Shown here piece by piece: positions 8,594-17,311 of a stretch of 64,000 bases of DNA. Each line of letters opens with the position of its first letter. Position 1 is the stretch's first letter. The notes below the pieces were generated by a model. The model saw nothing but the letters and a program-made list of their open reading frames with translations, had not been told where the DNA came from and did not search any database. The stretch covers positions 62,001 through 126,000 of the forward strand of contig NZ_JANIOC010000001.1 in assembly GCF_024733565.1 (NCBI RefSeq), read 5' to 3'. Both the position numbers and the translations under genes were made by a program. This DNA is from Rossellomorea sp. SC111. Lineage in GTDB: Bacteria > Bacillota > Bacilli > Bacillales > Bacillaceae_B.

Positions 8594-9420
8594 GACGGCT
8601 GCTCCTCTTCCTCAACAGAATCTTTTCTATCTGTCAATGTAGCTAATGTTTCCCCTTTTGCAAGATCCGTAAACATTCGGTCTGCGATCAATTTATACCC
8701 TTCATCATTCGGATGAAAGTAGTCTTCATACAACAAAGTATCTCCTGCATCGATAAATAAGTCCTCGATTTTCACGAATAACGTCTTATCATAACCCGTC
8801 AGTACCTGTATGCTTGCTTCATTCCAATTATGAATCACTTGATTTACTTCATCAATATCAGAGAACCAAGTATTAAAAGGATTATATAGGCCGACCAGGA
8901 CAATGCCTGCATCGGGGTTATAACTTCTGATCGTTTCAATGATCTCTTTTAACCGGAGTTGATATTGTCGTTTCTCCTCCTGGAATACCTCTAACTTCAA
9001 GTGTGACAAATTTTCACGAAAAATTTTCATAACATCGTTTCCGCCGATGGTGATCATCACTAAATCAGACTCTTCAATGGAAGATTTCACATCTTCCTTC
9101 TTCAGTCTTTTCAATAATTGATCGGTACGGTTCCCCCTGACTCCGTAGTTATGAAACTGGGCATCCTTTACACCATCCAATGATTCGAGGCTCTTTTCCA
9201 AATAAGGAACATACCCACCCTTTTTCGTACTGTCACCGACACCTTGAGTCAATGAATCTCCTATTGAAACCACCTTCAAGTTCTTCGGTATAAATGTTTC
9301 ATTGGGACTTTCTTTATCCCAGTTGGATACTTCCCTTGTAATGTGATCAGCAGCATCTTCTAGCGAACACCCTGTCAGGAAAAAAACAAAAGCGAGCATG
9401 AGAATGGACATTTTTTTCAT
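8590..9420 (-). CDS. ypmR: SGNH/GDSL-type lipoprotein hydrolase YpmR
   Basis: 276-residue secreted lipoprotein: signal peptide with lipobox LTGC (Cys at about 18). Catalytic blocks of the SGNH fold follow: block I GDSLTQGVG (Ser nucleophile), block II Gly in NYGVRGNRTD, block III GGND, and block V DYFHPNDEGY (Asp-x-x-His). It should be an esterase or lipase acting outside the membrane; the substrate is unknown. The ATG at 9420 was chosen because AGGTGA ends 5 nt before it, whereas the upstream GTG lies inside that SD. Translationally coupled to ypmS. Confidence 0.92.
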   Translation of the reverse strand: MKKMSILMLAFVFFLTGCSLEDAADHITREVSNWDKESPNETFIPKNLKVVSIGDSLTQGVGDSTKKGGYVPYLEKSLESLDGVKDAQFHNYGVRGNRTDQLLKRLKKEDVKSSIEESDLVMITIGGNDVMKIFRENLSHLKLEVFQEEKRQYQLRLKEIIETIRSYNPDAGIVLVGLYNPFNTWFSDIDEVNQVIHNWNEASIQVLTGYDKTLFVKIEDLFIDAGDTLLYEDYFHPNDEGYKLIADRMFTDLAKGETLATLTDRKDSVEEEEQPS

Positions 9421-9498
9421 ATGTGTCACCTCGCTTATTCTTATAATTATTATATCACGGTTCTTAGGCTATAAAACATAATTACACTCATCAATCTG

Positions 9499-10494
9499 TC
9501 ATCCCCATTCCTTACGGCTCGGTCCTGATTGCAATGTGGAAAACACTTCCTTAATAAATTGTCCGTAATGGAATTGTTTTGCGATTTTATGGATTCTCCA
9601 TGGTTCTTTATCCGTTGACTTCCTGAAATCACCGATACTTTGGCCAAACGTACAGCCCGTATTGACAGCAACCCGTATCGGGACTTCCTCGAATACCATT
9701 TTCCCACCATCCGCAAGTGCCCACATAGCCACTAAATCATGGAGGGGGCTTCCTGTAATATCTGGATAGGTCTTCTTATAAAACCCGTAATAATAATCAA
9801 CCATTGGTTTAATGATCTGACCAACCTTATCATTTGATTTCAGATAAAATTCATGGAGTTGATCGATCATGAGGGGGGTTATGAGTGCATACATTGTAAC
9901 ATCCAATGGAATGAGGTGAATTTTCTTCGGGGCAAGCTGAATCAGGATATTCGCAGCATAAGGATCTCCATAGAAATTGGCTTCAGCCGTCGGAGTAACA
10001 TTTCCAGGAACATTGAATGCCCCTCCCATCACATAAAATTCTTTCACTTTCTTCATCGTTTCTGGGTATAAAATAAAGGCAGTGGCCAATGAGGTTAACC
10101 GTCCAGCACTAAAAATATAAAGTTCCCCTGAATATTGATTAATGAGTTCCTTGATTTGATAGAAATTTTCACTTATGTCCGAAGGGTTGAATTCACTTTC
10201 ATCAGGTATGATCGGCCCGAGTCCAGCCACACCATGGACTTCCGGATAGAACTTCGGCCGGTTACCCGTCAAGGCAGAGACCGCACCACCAATAACCGGG
10301 ATATCTGTAATCCCCGTTATGTTTTGCAGGTATTTTACATTTTTCAATGCAGATTCCCTGGAAACATTCCCATAGTCAGAAACAATCCCAACGACTTCAA
10401 TCGTATCGCTATAGTAAGCATACAGCACTGCGACGATATCATCGATTCCAAAATCCGAAATCACCAATACCTTTTTTTTATCCGACAAGCACAT
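9499..10494 (-). CDS. Inosine/uridine-type nucleoside hydrolase, variant active-site motif
   Basis: 331-residue nucleoside hydrolase-fold protein, expected to cleave the N-glycosidic bond of ribonucleosides. The calcium/ribose motif, normally DxDxGxDD, reads ISDFGIDD here: the first Asp is replaced by Ile while the Ca-ligating Asp residues are kept. The second site SPLHDLVAMWAL (His-Asp) is intact, as are GGAFNVPGNVT and AEANFYGDPYAA. Start at 10494 (MCLSDKKK) follows GAAGGGAAG; an ATG at 10515 is possible but its SD abuts it. In B. subtilis this place is near ypmQ/degV, so the gene is an insertion relative to that order. Confidence 0.85.
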   Translation of the reverse strand: MCLSDKKKVLVISDFGIDDIVAVLYAYYSDTIEVVGIVSDYGNVSRESALKNVKYLQNITGITDIPVIGGAVSALTGNRPKFYPEVHGVAGLGPIIPDESEFNPSDISENFYQIKELINQYSGELYIFSAGRLTSLATAFILYPETMKKVKEFYVMGGAFNVPGNVTPTAEANFYGDPYAANILIQLAPKKIHLIPLDVTMYALITPLMIDQLHEFYLKSNDKVGQIIKPMVDYYYGFYKKTYPDITGSPLHDLVAMWALADGGKMVFEEVPIRVAVNTGCTFGQSIGDFRKSTDKEPWRIHKIAKQFHYGQFIKEVFSTLQSGPSRKEWG

Positions 10495-10707
10495 ACACTT
10501 CCCTTCATCGAACATCCTCTATATTAAGGAGGAAATGCTGTAGTTCCCAATTCAATTTTGAGCCTTTCTTGCCTATTTTATTTCTATGATATGTTGGATG
10601 TAGTTATGAGGTGGCAATAATATTCATAAAATAAGCCATAACAGGGACGAACCCATTATAATGAACATGGTACAATACGGATAAACCTAAAATGAAAGGT
10701 GATTGGA

Positions 10708-11193
10708 ATGAAGAAAAATATCTTTTTGTATTTCACATGTTTGATTGGTTTATTAGGGTTCCTTGCCGGCTGCTCCAGTGATCAGAATGAAGATTCGCAC
10801 AAGGATCATACTGCGGCTAACGGGGACATTAGGGAAGAAACCGCTTCTGTCGAGACCCTTCCCTCTTTTCTTGACAATAAGGATGACAATATGAAACTCA
10901 TCTATTCCTCCGCAGCTAAAAACCCTGAGCTTCTAAAATATATTCCTTGTTATTGCGGATGCGGGGATTCAGCAGGGCACGAGAGCAACCTGAATTGCTT
11001 TGTTTATAAAACGGAAGGGGACAAAGTGGTGTGGGACGACCACGGTACCCGATGTGAGCTTTGCTTGAAAATCGCTGCTGAATCCATCGTAAAATATAAG
11101 AATGGCGATTCCATCAAACAAATCAGAACCTATATAGACGAACAATATAAAGAAGGATACGCAAAACCCACCCCTACTCCGATGCCTTCATGA
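10708..11193 (+). CDS. PCYCGC-motif lipoprotein
   Basis: 161-residue lipoprotein with lipobox LAGCSS (Cys near residue 22). An acidic/His-containing linker follows, then the motif IPCYCGCGDSAGHESNLNCF near residue 85 and a second CELC pair. This is the PCYCGC-motif family. The conserved Cys cluster suggests metal binding or thiol chemistry on the outer membrane face; neither is proven. ATG chosen because AAAGGTGAT lies 6 nt upstream. It sits where B. subtilis has ypmQ (a Sco1 homolog), facing the DegV gene across a bidirectional terminator. Confidence 0.88.
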   Translation: MKKNIFLYFTCLIGLLGFLAGCSSDQNEDSHKDHTAANGDIREETASVETLPSFLDNKDDNMKLIYSSAAKNPELLKYIPCYCGCGDSAGHESNLNCFVYKTEGDKVVWDDHGTRCELCLKIAAESIVKYKNGDSIKQIRTYIDEQYKEGYAKPTPTPMPS

Positions 11194-11214
11194 TAAAGGG
11201 CAGATTTTCATCCA

Positions 11215-11254
11215 GAAAAAAGACGAAAGGATTGATTCCCCTTCGTCTTTTTTC
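11215..11254. terminator. Bidirectional terminator
   Basis: AAAAAAGACGAA / TTCGTCTTTTTT stem between the convergent PCYCGC and DegV genes. Confidence 0.85.
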
Positions 11255-11255
11255 A

Positions 11256-12107
11256 TTAGTCCGTATAATACATGAAACCGATGGCCCCGATACCTGTATG
11301 TGTGCTGATGATAGGTGTTGTCGGAACGATATCGATTTGATCGTATCCTGTTTTCTCTATGATCTTGGCTTTCAGGTTTTGAGCCAGATTCATTCCATCC
11401 GCATGGACGAGTCCAACTCCCCGTATGGTCTTTCCTTTCACGTCATCTACAAATTGTGTCGTTAAGTACTTCACTACCTGTGAATGACTTCGGACTTTTG
11501 CAACGGGAGTATACTCAGCCCCTTCAAGTGATGCGATCGGCTTAATATTGAGCAGGGAACCGATCATGGCACGCCCTTTACCGATCCTCCCACCTTTCAC
11601 CAGATTTTCAAGGGTGTCCACCACGACAAACAATTTGGTCTTGGATCGGATCTCCTCGATGGCCGCAAGGATTTCTTCCATGGACTTTCCTTCTTCAGCA
11701 AGCTTTGCCGCTTCAATCACCTGGAAAGCCAGTCCTTTTGAAATAAATCGTGAATCTACAACTGTTACATCTGCTGAAGACATATCTGCAGCAGACTCTG
11801 CCGATCGAACGGTCCCACTCATATTACCGGTCATATGTATGGATAAAACGCGTGATCCATCGATACCTAATTCATCATACAGTTCAACAAATGACCCTGC
11901 AGGGGGTTGAGAACTTTTTGGCAATTCTTTCGAAGCCTTCATTTTTTCTAAGAAGCTTAACGGTGAAAGATCCACTCTATCTAAGTATGTTTCTCCATCA
12001 ATTGAAATGGACAGAGGAACCACATGAATATTCAATTCTTTTACGACTTCATCAGATAAATCAACTGTCGAATCTGTTACAATCTTAATTTTGGTCAATT
12101 TTGCCAC
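11256..12107 (-). CDS. DegV-family fatty-acid-binding protein
   Basis: 283-residue DegV/FakB-fold protein. N-terminal KIVTDSTVDLSDEVV, the SSQPPAGSF loop, SIHMTGNMSGT and the C-terminal THTGIGAIGFMYY are family hallmarks. FakB proteins present fatty acids to the kinase FakA for acyl-phosphate formation at the membrane. GTG start at 12107 with GGGAGATAGGAT SD. A second DegV paralog lies at 23089. Neither is adjacent to fakA, so ligand specificity is unknown. Confidence 0.9.
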   Translation of the reverse strand: MAKLTKIKIVTDSTVDLSDEVVKELNIHVVPLSISIDGETYLDRVDLSPLSFLEKMKASKELPKSSQPPAGSFVELYDELGIDGSRVLSIHMTGNMSGTVRSAESAADMSSADVTVVDSRFISKGLAFQVIEAAKLAEEGKSMEEILAAIEEIRSKTKLFVVVDTLENLVKGGRIGKGRAMIGSLLNIKPIASLEGAEYTPVAKVRSHSQVVKYLTTQFVDDVKGKTIRGVGLVHADGMNLAQNLKAKIIEKTGYDQIDIVPTTPIISTHTGIGAIGFMYYTD

Positions 12108-12240
12108 ATCCTATCTCCCATATCATAAGTATTATATCGTTAATCGCTGAGGATTTAAATAGATAGTAAGCATTTAACTCAATGGCCTGTATCGACGAAT
12201 AAATGCCATGATATACCCCGAAACAGAATGGAAGTCATAC

Positions 12241-12286
12241 AAAAAGGTCTGACCCTCAGCAATCTCTATGCCTGAGGATCAGAACC
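12241..12286 (-). terminator. Intrinsic terminator of ypmP
   Basis: GGTTCTGATCCTCAGG / CTGAGGGTCAGACC stem (minus strand) followed by TTTTT. Confidence 0.75.
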
Positions 12287-12295
12287 AAGTAAAAC

Positions 12296-12547
12296 TTATG
12301 CATTATTCTTTAACTCTTCTGATTGATAAATTTCTTCGTACTCTGACCATTTCGTCGTTCTCTTTAAATGTTCTCTAAAGCTGAAGATTGTCTTAGGCTC
12401 ATTATGATTCATCACTTTAGTAATAAATTGATGCAGCCTAAGATTAACCCTCAGGTAGAGAGGGCTGTCTTTCTTCAATACAGGAACTTCTGAGATTTTG
12501 ACCTTCCGTCCATACTTAGATTTGAACTCGATGGTTTTTGTCAGCAA
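12296..12547 (-). CDS. ypmP: YpmP-like DUF2535 protein
   Basis: 83-residue basic cytoplasmic protein beginning LTKTIEFKSKYGRKVKI and ending in an acidic EEIYQSEELKNNA tail. Size and sequence style match B. subtilis YpmP (DUF2535). TTG start at 12547 with an AAGAGGA SD about 9 nt upstream. It lies beside the DegV gene as in B. subtilis; ilvA, its B. subtilis neighbour on the other side, is missing here. Function unknown. Confidence 0.8.
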   Translation of the reverse strand: MLTKTIEFKSKYGRKVKISEVPVLKKDSPLYLRVNLRLHQFITKVMNHNEPKTIFSFREHLKRTTKWSEYEEIYQSEELKNNA

Positions 12548-12639
12548 AGTATCAATCCTCTTTTTCGCCCGTTTATTCTTCTATTATACCCTATTTATAA
12601 CCGCATAAAATGTCTAATCATGCGAAAGTGCCAAAATTT

Positions 12640-13302
12640 TTATACTCCTGTTGAAACCGGGACTAAACATTCTGCAGTATCATGTTTGGGAGAGTTCACG
12701 ACACTGGATACCTGGTACCCTTTCATCCATTCATCAGGGAGTGGCTTTAAAACGGAAGCAGCCTGATCAAAGGAGTATTCCTCTGTATTGAGCCATTTCT
12801 CGATGTCCTCGCTGTTTGTGAGCATCACTGGCATTCTTTCATGAACATCTGCCACCAGGGAATTCGCTTTGGTAGTCAGAATGGTCGAGGTGGTGACCTC
12901 TCCATTCCTGTCCCATAACCCTGCAAATACGAAAGGCTTTTCTTCATTCAATTGGAACCTTACTGGAATCTTCCCTGATTCACCCTTCTTCCATTCATAA
13001 AAACCATCGGCAAAGATCACCATCCGTCTTGAATGCACGAGGGATTTAAAACTGGGTTTATCCAGGAGCGTTTCACTACGGGCATTGATCAATGGCTTCC
13101 ACTTTGTGGGGTTAGCCCAGTGGGGAACAAGTCCCCAGGTGATTTCACCCGCTCTCCGCTTCCCCTTGTGAGAAATAAGGGAAAGGATATTCTGAGATGG
13201 AGCGATATTGTATCTCGGCTGCCAATCTTCAAGGTATTCATCAATCAAATAGTGTTTTACCAATTCTTCTAAAGGGGTCGTCAAAGAAAATCTTCCGCAC
13301 AT
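12640..13302 (-). CDS. HMCES/YedK-type SOS response-associated (SRAP) protein
   Basis: 220-residue SRAP-domain protein that forms a covalent thiazolidine crosslink with abasic sites in single-stranded DNA. Cys2 (MCGRFSL), which becomes the reactive N-terminus after Met removal, is present. NARSET (Asn/Glu) and HERMPV (His) catalytic segments are also present, with ADGFYEW in the core. The ATG at 13302 is the only start that exposes Cys2; AGGTGG lies 6 nt upstream. No clear LexA box was seen in the divergent spacer to 13425. Confidence 0.92.
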   Translation of the reverse strand: MCGRFSLTTPLEELVKHYLIDEYLEDWQPRYNIAPSQNILSLISHKGKRRAGEITWGLVPHWANPTKWKPLINARSETLLDKPSFKSLVHSRRMVIFADGFYEWKKGESGKIPVRFQLNEEKPFVFAGLWDRNGEVTTSTILTTKANSLVADVHERMPVMLTNSEDIEKWLNTEEYSFDQAASVLKPLPDEWMKGYQVSSVVNSPKHDTAECLVPVSTGV

Positions 13303-13424
13303 ATTTGCCACCTCATCATCATTTCTTTACTTAGGAATATACATCATTCCACACTCGAATCCAACCGTTACACTTTACTCCTTTACTATGTTGATGATTG
13401 CACAATAGCTTAAAGAGGATTATC

Positions 13425-14123
13425 ATGAATATATGCGAATCGTTAAGCGATCAATCAGATGATCGCAGAAAGGATGAAACCACTTTGACCTATGATTTCG
13501 ATTTTTCCAATTGGAAAGAAGAAGTTGCGAACGCCATCACCCATGGGATCGGATTGATCCTCAGCATCCCGGCATTAGTGATGTTAATCATTTTTGCGGT
13601 TCATGAAGGATCTGCCTGGCACATTGTCAGCTTCTCGATATACGGAGCTTCCATGATTCTTCTTTACTTATTTTCGACACTCTTGCACAGCTTTAAGCCC
13701 TCTAAGGTTAAAAATCTATTTGCGATCTTGGATCATTCAGCCATTTATGTCCTGATCGCTGGAACGTATACGCCATTTATGCTTGTCAGTGTGAGAGGTG
13801 CATTGGGATGGACTTTATTTGGGATTGTGTGGGGACTTGCCATAGTGGGGATTGTGTTCAAGTGTTATTTTGTTCAACGCTATCAGGTGGTATCCACCCT
13901 ATTCTATCTTGTGATGGGCTGGCTCGTGATCATTGCGATTAAACCATTATACGCGAGTTTGACGGGGGCGGGATTCGGGCTTCTCTTCACAGGAGGAATC
14001 ATGTACTCAGTCGGTGCCATCTTCTATGTGTGGAATAAACTTCCTTATAATCACGCCATCTGGCACCTGTTCGTCCTGGCCGGCAGCGGCTTTATGTATT
14101 TCTGTATCTTGTTCTATGTGTAA
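13425..14123 (+). CDS. yplQ: Hemolysin III / PAQR-family membrane protein, YplQ-like
   Basis: 232-residue polytopic membrane protein with seven predicted helices, of the PAQR/hemolysin III family. Family marks: AITHGIGLILSIPA (His in TM1), STLLHSF, DHSAIYVLIAGTYTPF (His/Asp near the third helix) and the C-terminal NHAIWHLFVLAGS (His pair). These His/Asp residues bind zinc in PAQR receptors and suggest a hydrolase-like site. ATG at 13425 has AAAGAGGA 4-6 nt upstream. A strong terminator follows. Despite the family name, hemolytic activity is not implied. Confidence 0.9.
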   Translation: MNICESLSDQSDDRRKDETTLTYDFDFSNWKEEVANAITHGIGLILSIPALVMLIIFAVHEGSAWHIVSFSIYGASMILLYLFSTLLHSFKPSKVKNLFAILDHSAIYVLIAGTYTPFMLVSVRGALGWTLFGIVWGLAIVGIVFKCYFVQRYQVVSTLFYLVMGWLVIIAIKPLYASLTGAGFGLLFTGGIMYSVGAIFYVWNKLPYNHAIWHLFVLAGSGFMYFCILFYV

Positions 14124-14142
14124 ATATGTCATTCAAATGTGT

Positions 14143-14177
14143 AAAAGGTCCAGCGCTAACGGCTGGACCTTTTTTAT
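14143..14177. terminator. Terminator between yplQ and dfrA
   Basis: AAAAGGTCCAGC / GCTGGACCTTTTTT hairpin, best oriented for yplQ. Confidence 0.85.
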
Positions 14178-14247
14178 TATGATGATTTCCACATCTTTGC
14201 CGCAAAGAAGGTGAAGCCGATTATGATCTAGGCTCCACCATGTATCC

Positions 14248-14736
14248 TTATTTTTTTCTTTCATAGATCCTGAATTCATAGTCGTAAGGGTTCTTCTCGT
14301 CCTTGACACCCTTTTCCGAGGAGATACAGGTGAATTTTTCCCATGGAATTGAAGGCATGGTCGTGTCCCCTTCAAATTCATGATGGATTTCAGTGACATA
14401 GAGTCTCTCTACATGGGGAATGAACTGTTTGTATATTTCTCTGCCACCCATGATAAAGATTTCTCCATCTCTTTCTTCTGACCATCTCACAACTTCGTCA
14501 ACAGAATGTAGTACGAGGCAGTCTTCCCGCTCGAAATGTGTGTTTCTTGTCAAAATGACATTCTCACGATTTGGAAGGGGCTTACCGATGGAATCGAATG
14601 TCTTTCTCCCCATTACGATTGCATGTCCGTTCGTCGTCTTTTTGAAGAATTTCAGATCCTCAGGCAGTCTCCAAGGCAGTCCATTATCTTTCCCGATCAG
14701 CTGATTCTGATCCATTGCCCATATAAATGATATCAT
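14248..14736 (-). CDS. dfrA: Dihydrofolate reductase
   Basis: 162-residue DHFR, reducing dihydrofolate to tetrahydrofolate with NADPH. Family features: [22 protein letters not shown] with the substrate Trp/Asp region (LPWRLPEDL), [16 protein letters not shown] for NADPH, and [14 protein letters not shown]. Its ATG overlaps the thyA stop (ATGA), coupling it to thymidylate synthase, which generates the dihydrofolate. The SD (AAAGGGG) lies in thyA. Same order as thyB-dfrA in B. subtilis. Confidence 0.97.
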   Translation of the reverse strand: MISFIWAMDQNQLIGKDNGLPWRLPEDLKFFKKTTNGHAIVMGRKTFDSIGKPLPNRENVILTRNTHFEREDCLVLHSVDEVVRWSEERDGEIFIMGGREIYKQFIPHVERLYVTEIHHEFEGDTTMPSIPWEKFTCISSEKGVKDEKNPYDYEFRIYERKK

Positions 14737-15527
14737 ACGCTTACGACCCCTTTGATGTGAGGGTGAGGATCGTATCCTTCTAGTTTGAAGTCTTCGAAGC
14801 TGAAACCGAAGATGTCCTTCACTTCAGGATTGATCGATAGCGTCGGCAGTGGTTTCGGATCCCTTGATAGTTGTAACTTTACTTGATCAAGGTGATTTTG
14901 ATAGATATGCACGTCGCCGAATGTATGAACAAACTCCCCTGCCTCTAAATCGCAAGCCTGAGCCACCATCATCGTTAATAGAGCATACGAAGCAATATTA
15001 AAGGGCACCCCAAGGAAAACATCCGCTGAGCGTTGATACAATTGACAAGACAACTTCCCGTCAGAAACATAGAATTGGAACAGGCAATGACAAGGAGGCA
15101 AAGCCATGTGATCCACATCAGCTACATTCCAAGCGCTCACGATCATTCGTCTTGAATCTGGATTATTCTTGATCGTGTCGATAAGGTTCGAGATCTGGTC
15201 GATGGTTTCACCATTTGCACCGGACCATGATCGCCATTGATGCCCGTATACAGGTCCCAATTCACCGTTTTCATCAGCCCACTCATTCCAGATGCGTACA
15301 CCGTTCTCCTGAAGATAAGCTACATTCGTATCTCCTTTTAAGAACCATAGGAGTTCATGAATGATCGATTTCACATGCAGTTTTTTCGTTGTAACGAGAG
15401 GAAATCCTTCCTGTAAATCAAAACGCATCTGATAACCGAACGTACTGATCGTACCCGTTCCCGTCCGGTCCTCTTTCTTTGTACCATTTTCCAGTACATG
15501 TTTGCACAAGTCTAAATACTGCTTCAC
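14733..15527 (-). CDS. thyA: Thymidylate synthase
   Basis: 264-residue methylenetetrahydrofolate-dependent thymidylate synthase, exactly the E. coli-type length. Catalytic Cys in [19 protein letters not shown] phosphate-binding loop; [20 protein letters not shown] and GDVHIYQNH for dUMP/folate. It makes dTMP and dihydrofolate. GTG at 15527 ([12 protein letters not shown]...) chosen over an upstream GTG because it matches the conserved family N-terminus and has AGAAGG about 10 nt upstream. Overlaps dfrA by 4 nt. Confidence 0.97.
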   Translation of the reverse strand: MKQYLDLCKHVLENGTKKEDRTGTGTISTFGYQMRFDLQEGFPLVTTKKLHVKSIIHELLWFLKGDTNVAYLQENGVRIWNEWADENGELGPVYGHQWRSWSGANGETIDQISNLIDTIKNNPDSRRMIVSAWNVADVDHMALPPCHCLFQFYVSDGKLSCQLYQRSADVFLGVPFNIASYALLTMMVAQACDLEAGEFVHTFGDVHIYQNHLDQVKLQLSRDPKPLPTLSINPEVKDIFGFSFEDFKLEGYDPHPHIKGVVSV

Positions 15528-15549
15528 CTTGACCACACCTTCTATAAGT

Positions 15550-16239
15550 TTATAGTTCTTTGAAAAATCGATATGTTGCGGGTGCCTTTTGCTTAAGTAG
15601 ATTCCTAGTTTCGGGATTCAAATAGTACATAGCAAATGTTTCAGCAAAATATTCTTCTTTATATTGAAGGTAATACTCTTCATCCGGGAAAACCCGTGGT
15701 GCTTCCCTTTTCCACAGGGGTAAGAATTTCAGCTCATAATACAGATCCGTCAAGACGTACCGATCAATGCTGTGGGCGAACTCATGTAGTTCCAGATTGT
15801 ATGAGTTGTGCCCTTTCCCTTTCCCACTATGACCGATCTTTACTAATACAAGTTTGGAACCACCTATTCCAGGGACATCATCCCACGTAATACTTTTATT
15901 AGTGTACCCTCTCGGGGTGACTCCTTTCAAGTGACTTGTCGTAGAAAAATCGGTTAATTTATTTTGGAATAATCGAATTTTGATATCATGCGATTCGGCG
16001 GACTCCAACAATGATGTCGGAATATGATCCAGTCTTTTGATCATTTCACCTGCCTCTTCTTGATCAAACGTTGATTCTGGTAAGAGGATCATATTTTCCA
16101 GCTGCTTACTGGATTGAAGGTTTACATGCGTTTTAAGGGGCGATTGTTTTAAGAGGATACCATCGTAATTAGCATTTGTGTGGGTCCAGAGAATCACAAG
16201 AGTTACTGTAATCAGAAGGATGATGAAAGTTCGTCTCAC
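15550..16239 (-). CDS. Anthrax lethal factor-like / Pro-Pro endopeptidase-type metalloprotease
   Basis: 229-residue secreted or membrane-anchored protein: an N-terminal hydrophobic segment (about residues 4-22) is followed by a single zinc-metalloprotease domain. The zinc motif [10 protein letters not shown] (HExxH) lies near residue 151, and the third-ligand helix [13 protein letters not shown] near residue 198. That spacing and the [16 protein letters not shown] context match the M34 family (anthrax lethal factor C-domain, PPEP). GTG at 16239 follows AAAGGGGGGA. It sits between thyA and ypjP, where the B. subtilis order as I recall it has no such gene. Substrate unknown; an envelope or secreted protein is likely. 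Confidence 0.85.
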   Translation of the reverse strand: MRRTFIILLITVTLVILWTHTNANYDGILLKQSPLKTHVNLQSSKQLENMILLPESTFDQEEAGEMIKRLDHIPTSLLESAESHDIKIRLFQNKLTDFSTTSHLKGVTPRGYTNKSITWDDVPGIGGSKLVLVKIGHSGKGKGHNSYNLELHEFAHSIDRYVLTDLYYELKFLPLWKREAPRVFPDEEYYLQYKEEYFAETFAMYYLNPETRNLLKQKAPATYRFFKEL

Positions 16240-16349
16240 TTTAATCCCCCCTTTTCTTATGATGCACCTATGATACACTTATTACTATTTTACCATAATG
16301 ATAGACACTACTTCAGAGAGTATTATTTCCATTTTTAATAAAATGAGCA

Positions 16350-16392
16350 AAAAAAGCAAGCACGCTCATCCACGTGCTTGCTTTGATTCTTT
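16350..16392 (-). terminator. Intrinsic terminator of ypjP
   Basis: AAAGCAAGCACG / CGTGCTTGCTTT hairpin with a T run in the minus direction. Confidence 0.85.
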
Positions 16393-16407
16393 TTAGTATA
16401 TGATAGA

Positions 16408-16998
16408 TTAGGACACGCTCATCCATTGAGGAGGAGTGTTTTTATCCCAGAAAATGCTTCCGAGTTCATGGTGTGCCTGGAATTGGTCATGTACCGTATG
16501 GTAGTGAAAATTGAAATAATAGCCATCTTTTGGTGGATGGTCTTTTCTTACATGAAATCGAATGATATCTTCACCCGAACGCTCGTCATAAATGTGAAAG
16601 ATCTTTTCTGTTTTAGCATATTGAGGTACTTCTGAAATGGTTAGGGACGTTAAATCTTCTTCCGGAAATTGAGCTGCTGTATCCGCTATCGCTTTTTCAA
16701 TGTTTGGAAGGATTAACGATCTGAATTCATCCTCTATGACAGGCTTGATCTTGGTCCCGAATTTTTCATAAGCAGATTTTTCTGCTTGTACCAGCATGGA
16801 TTCTATAAATACATCATGGGTTAGCGCAGGCTCTTCTTCTCTTGTTTCCTCTGGAGTCGATTCCACGGTGGAAGGCTTGCCATTATTCTTGGCAAGGGCA
16901 TGATTTTCTTCATTCAGAAAGGCTTGTGAGGGTGAAACAAGTCCAAATGTCAGGATGGATAGTATGATAAAAAACGATTTCTTGAGCCAGATCGACAT
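16408..16998 (-). CDS. ypjP: YpjP-like secreted protein
   Basis: 196-residue protein with a cleavable signal peptide (about residues 1-26, FFIILSILTFGLVSPSQA). An acidic low-complexity linker follows, then a conserved C-terminal domain with FHVRKDHPPKDGYYFNFHYH and HHELGSIFW. Size, signal and position next to thyA/dfrA match B. subtilis YpjP. ATG with AGGAAAGGACG SD. The His-rich C-terminal half (FHYHTVHDQFQAHHE) could bind metal. No function known. Confidence 0.85.
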   Translation of the reverse strand: MSIWLKKSFFIILSILTFGLVSPSQAFLNEENHALAKNNGKPSTVESTPEETREEEPALTHDVFIESMLVQAEKSAYEKFGTKIKPVIEDEFRSLILPNIEKAIADTAAQFPEEDLTSLTISEVPQYAKTEKIFHIYDERSGEDIIRFHVRKDHPPKDGYYFNFHYHTVHDQFQAHHELGSIFWDKNTPPQWMSVS

Positions 16999-17144
16999 AG
17001 ATAACGTCCTTTCCTATGTATTACGTCTATTATTATACTACTTCTTACGTTTAAAAAGTGAAAAAGGTTTCATTTTTTTGTAGGATATAAAAATCTTTAT
17101 GTGGTAGTATATTAATGAGGATACTTTGTAAGGAGGATAACTAG

Positions 17145-17222
17145 ATGGATACTGGAATTATGATCAATATCGGATACATACTTCTGTTAGGTTATTTTAT
17201 TGTACTGGGATTCACTGATTAA
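17145..17222 (+). CDS. 25-residue hydrophobic small peptide
   Basis: MDTGIMINIGYILLLGYFIVLGFTD: a single predicted membrane span with an acidic residue at each end. Support: a near-perfect AAGGAGGATAA SD 4-5 nt from the ATG and an intrinsic terminator starting 14 nt after the stop. No homolog recognised. It may be a free-standing small membrane protein or the remnant of a leader peptide; the + strand downstream holds only repeats. Confidence 0.55.
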   Translation: MDTGIMINIGYILLLGYFIVLGFTD

Positions 17223-17235
17223 TATGTATGGGATT

Positions 17236-17268
17236 AGACAGGCGATGGATGCCTGTCTATTTTATTGA
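17236..17268 (+). terminator. Terminator of the 25-residue peptide gene
   Basis: AGACAGGC / GCCTGTCT hairpin followed by ATTTTATT. Confidence 0.75.
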
Positions 17269-17311
17269 TTGTTTATGTAAACATGGTAGCATTTTGATGG
17301 AGCGAGCAGTG

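Noticed and set aside
10527-10541. Strong plus-strand SD AAGGAGGAA followed by ATG CTG TAG (a two-codon ORF)
   Set aside because: No promoter or downstream gene in frame on that strand. More likely chance purine-rich sequence upstream of the nucleoside hydrolase.
13303-13424. LexA/SOS box expected upstream of the HMCES-type gene
   Set aside because: No CGAAC-N4-GTTCG-like palindrome was found in the divergent spacer.
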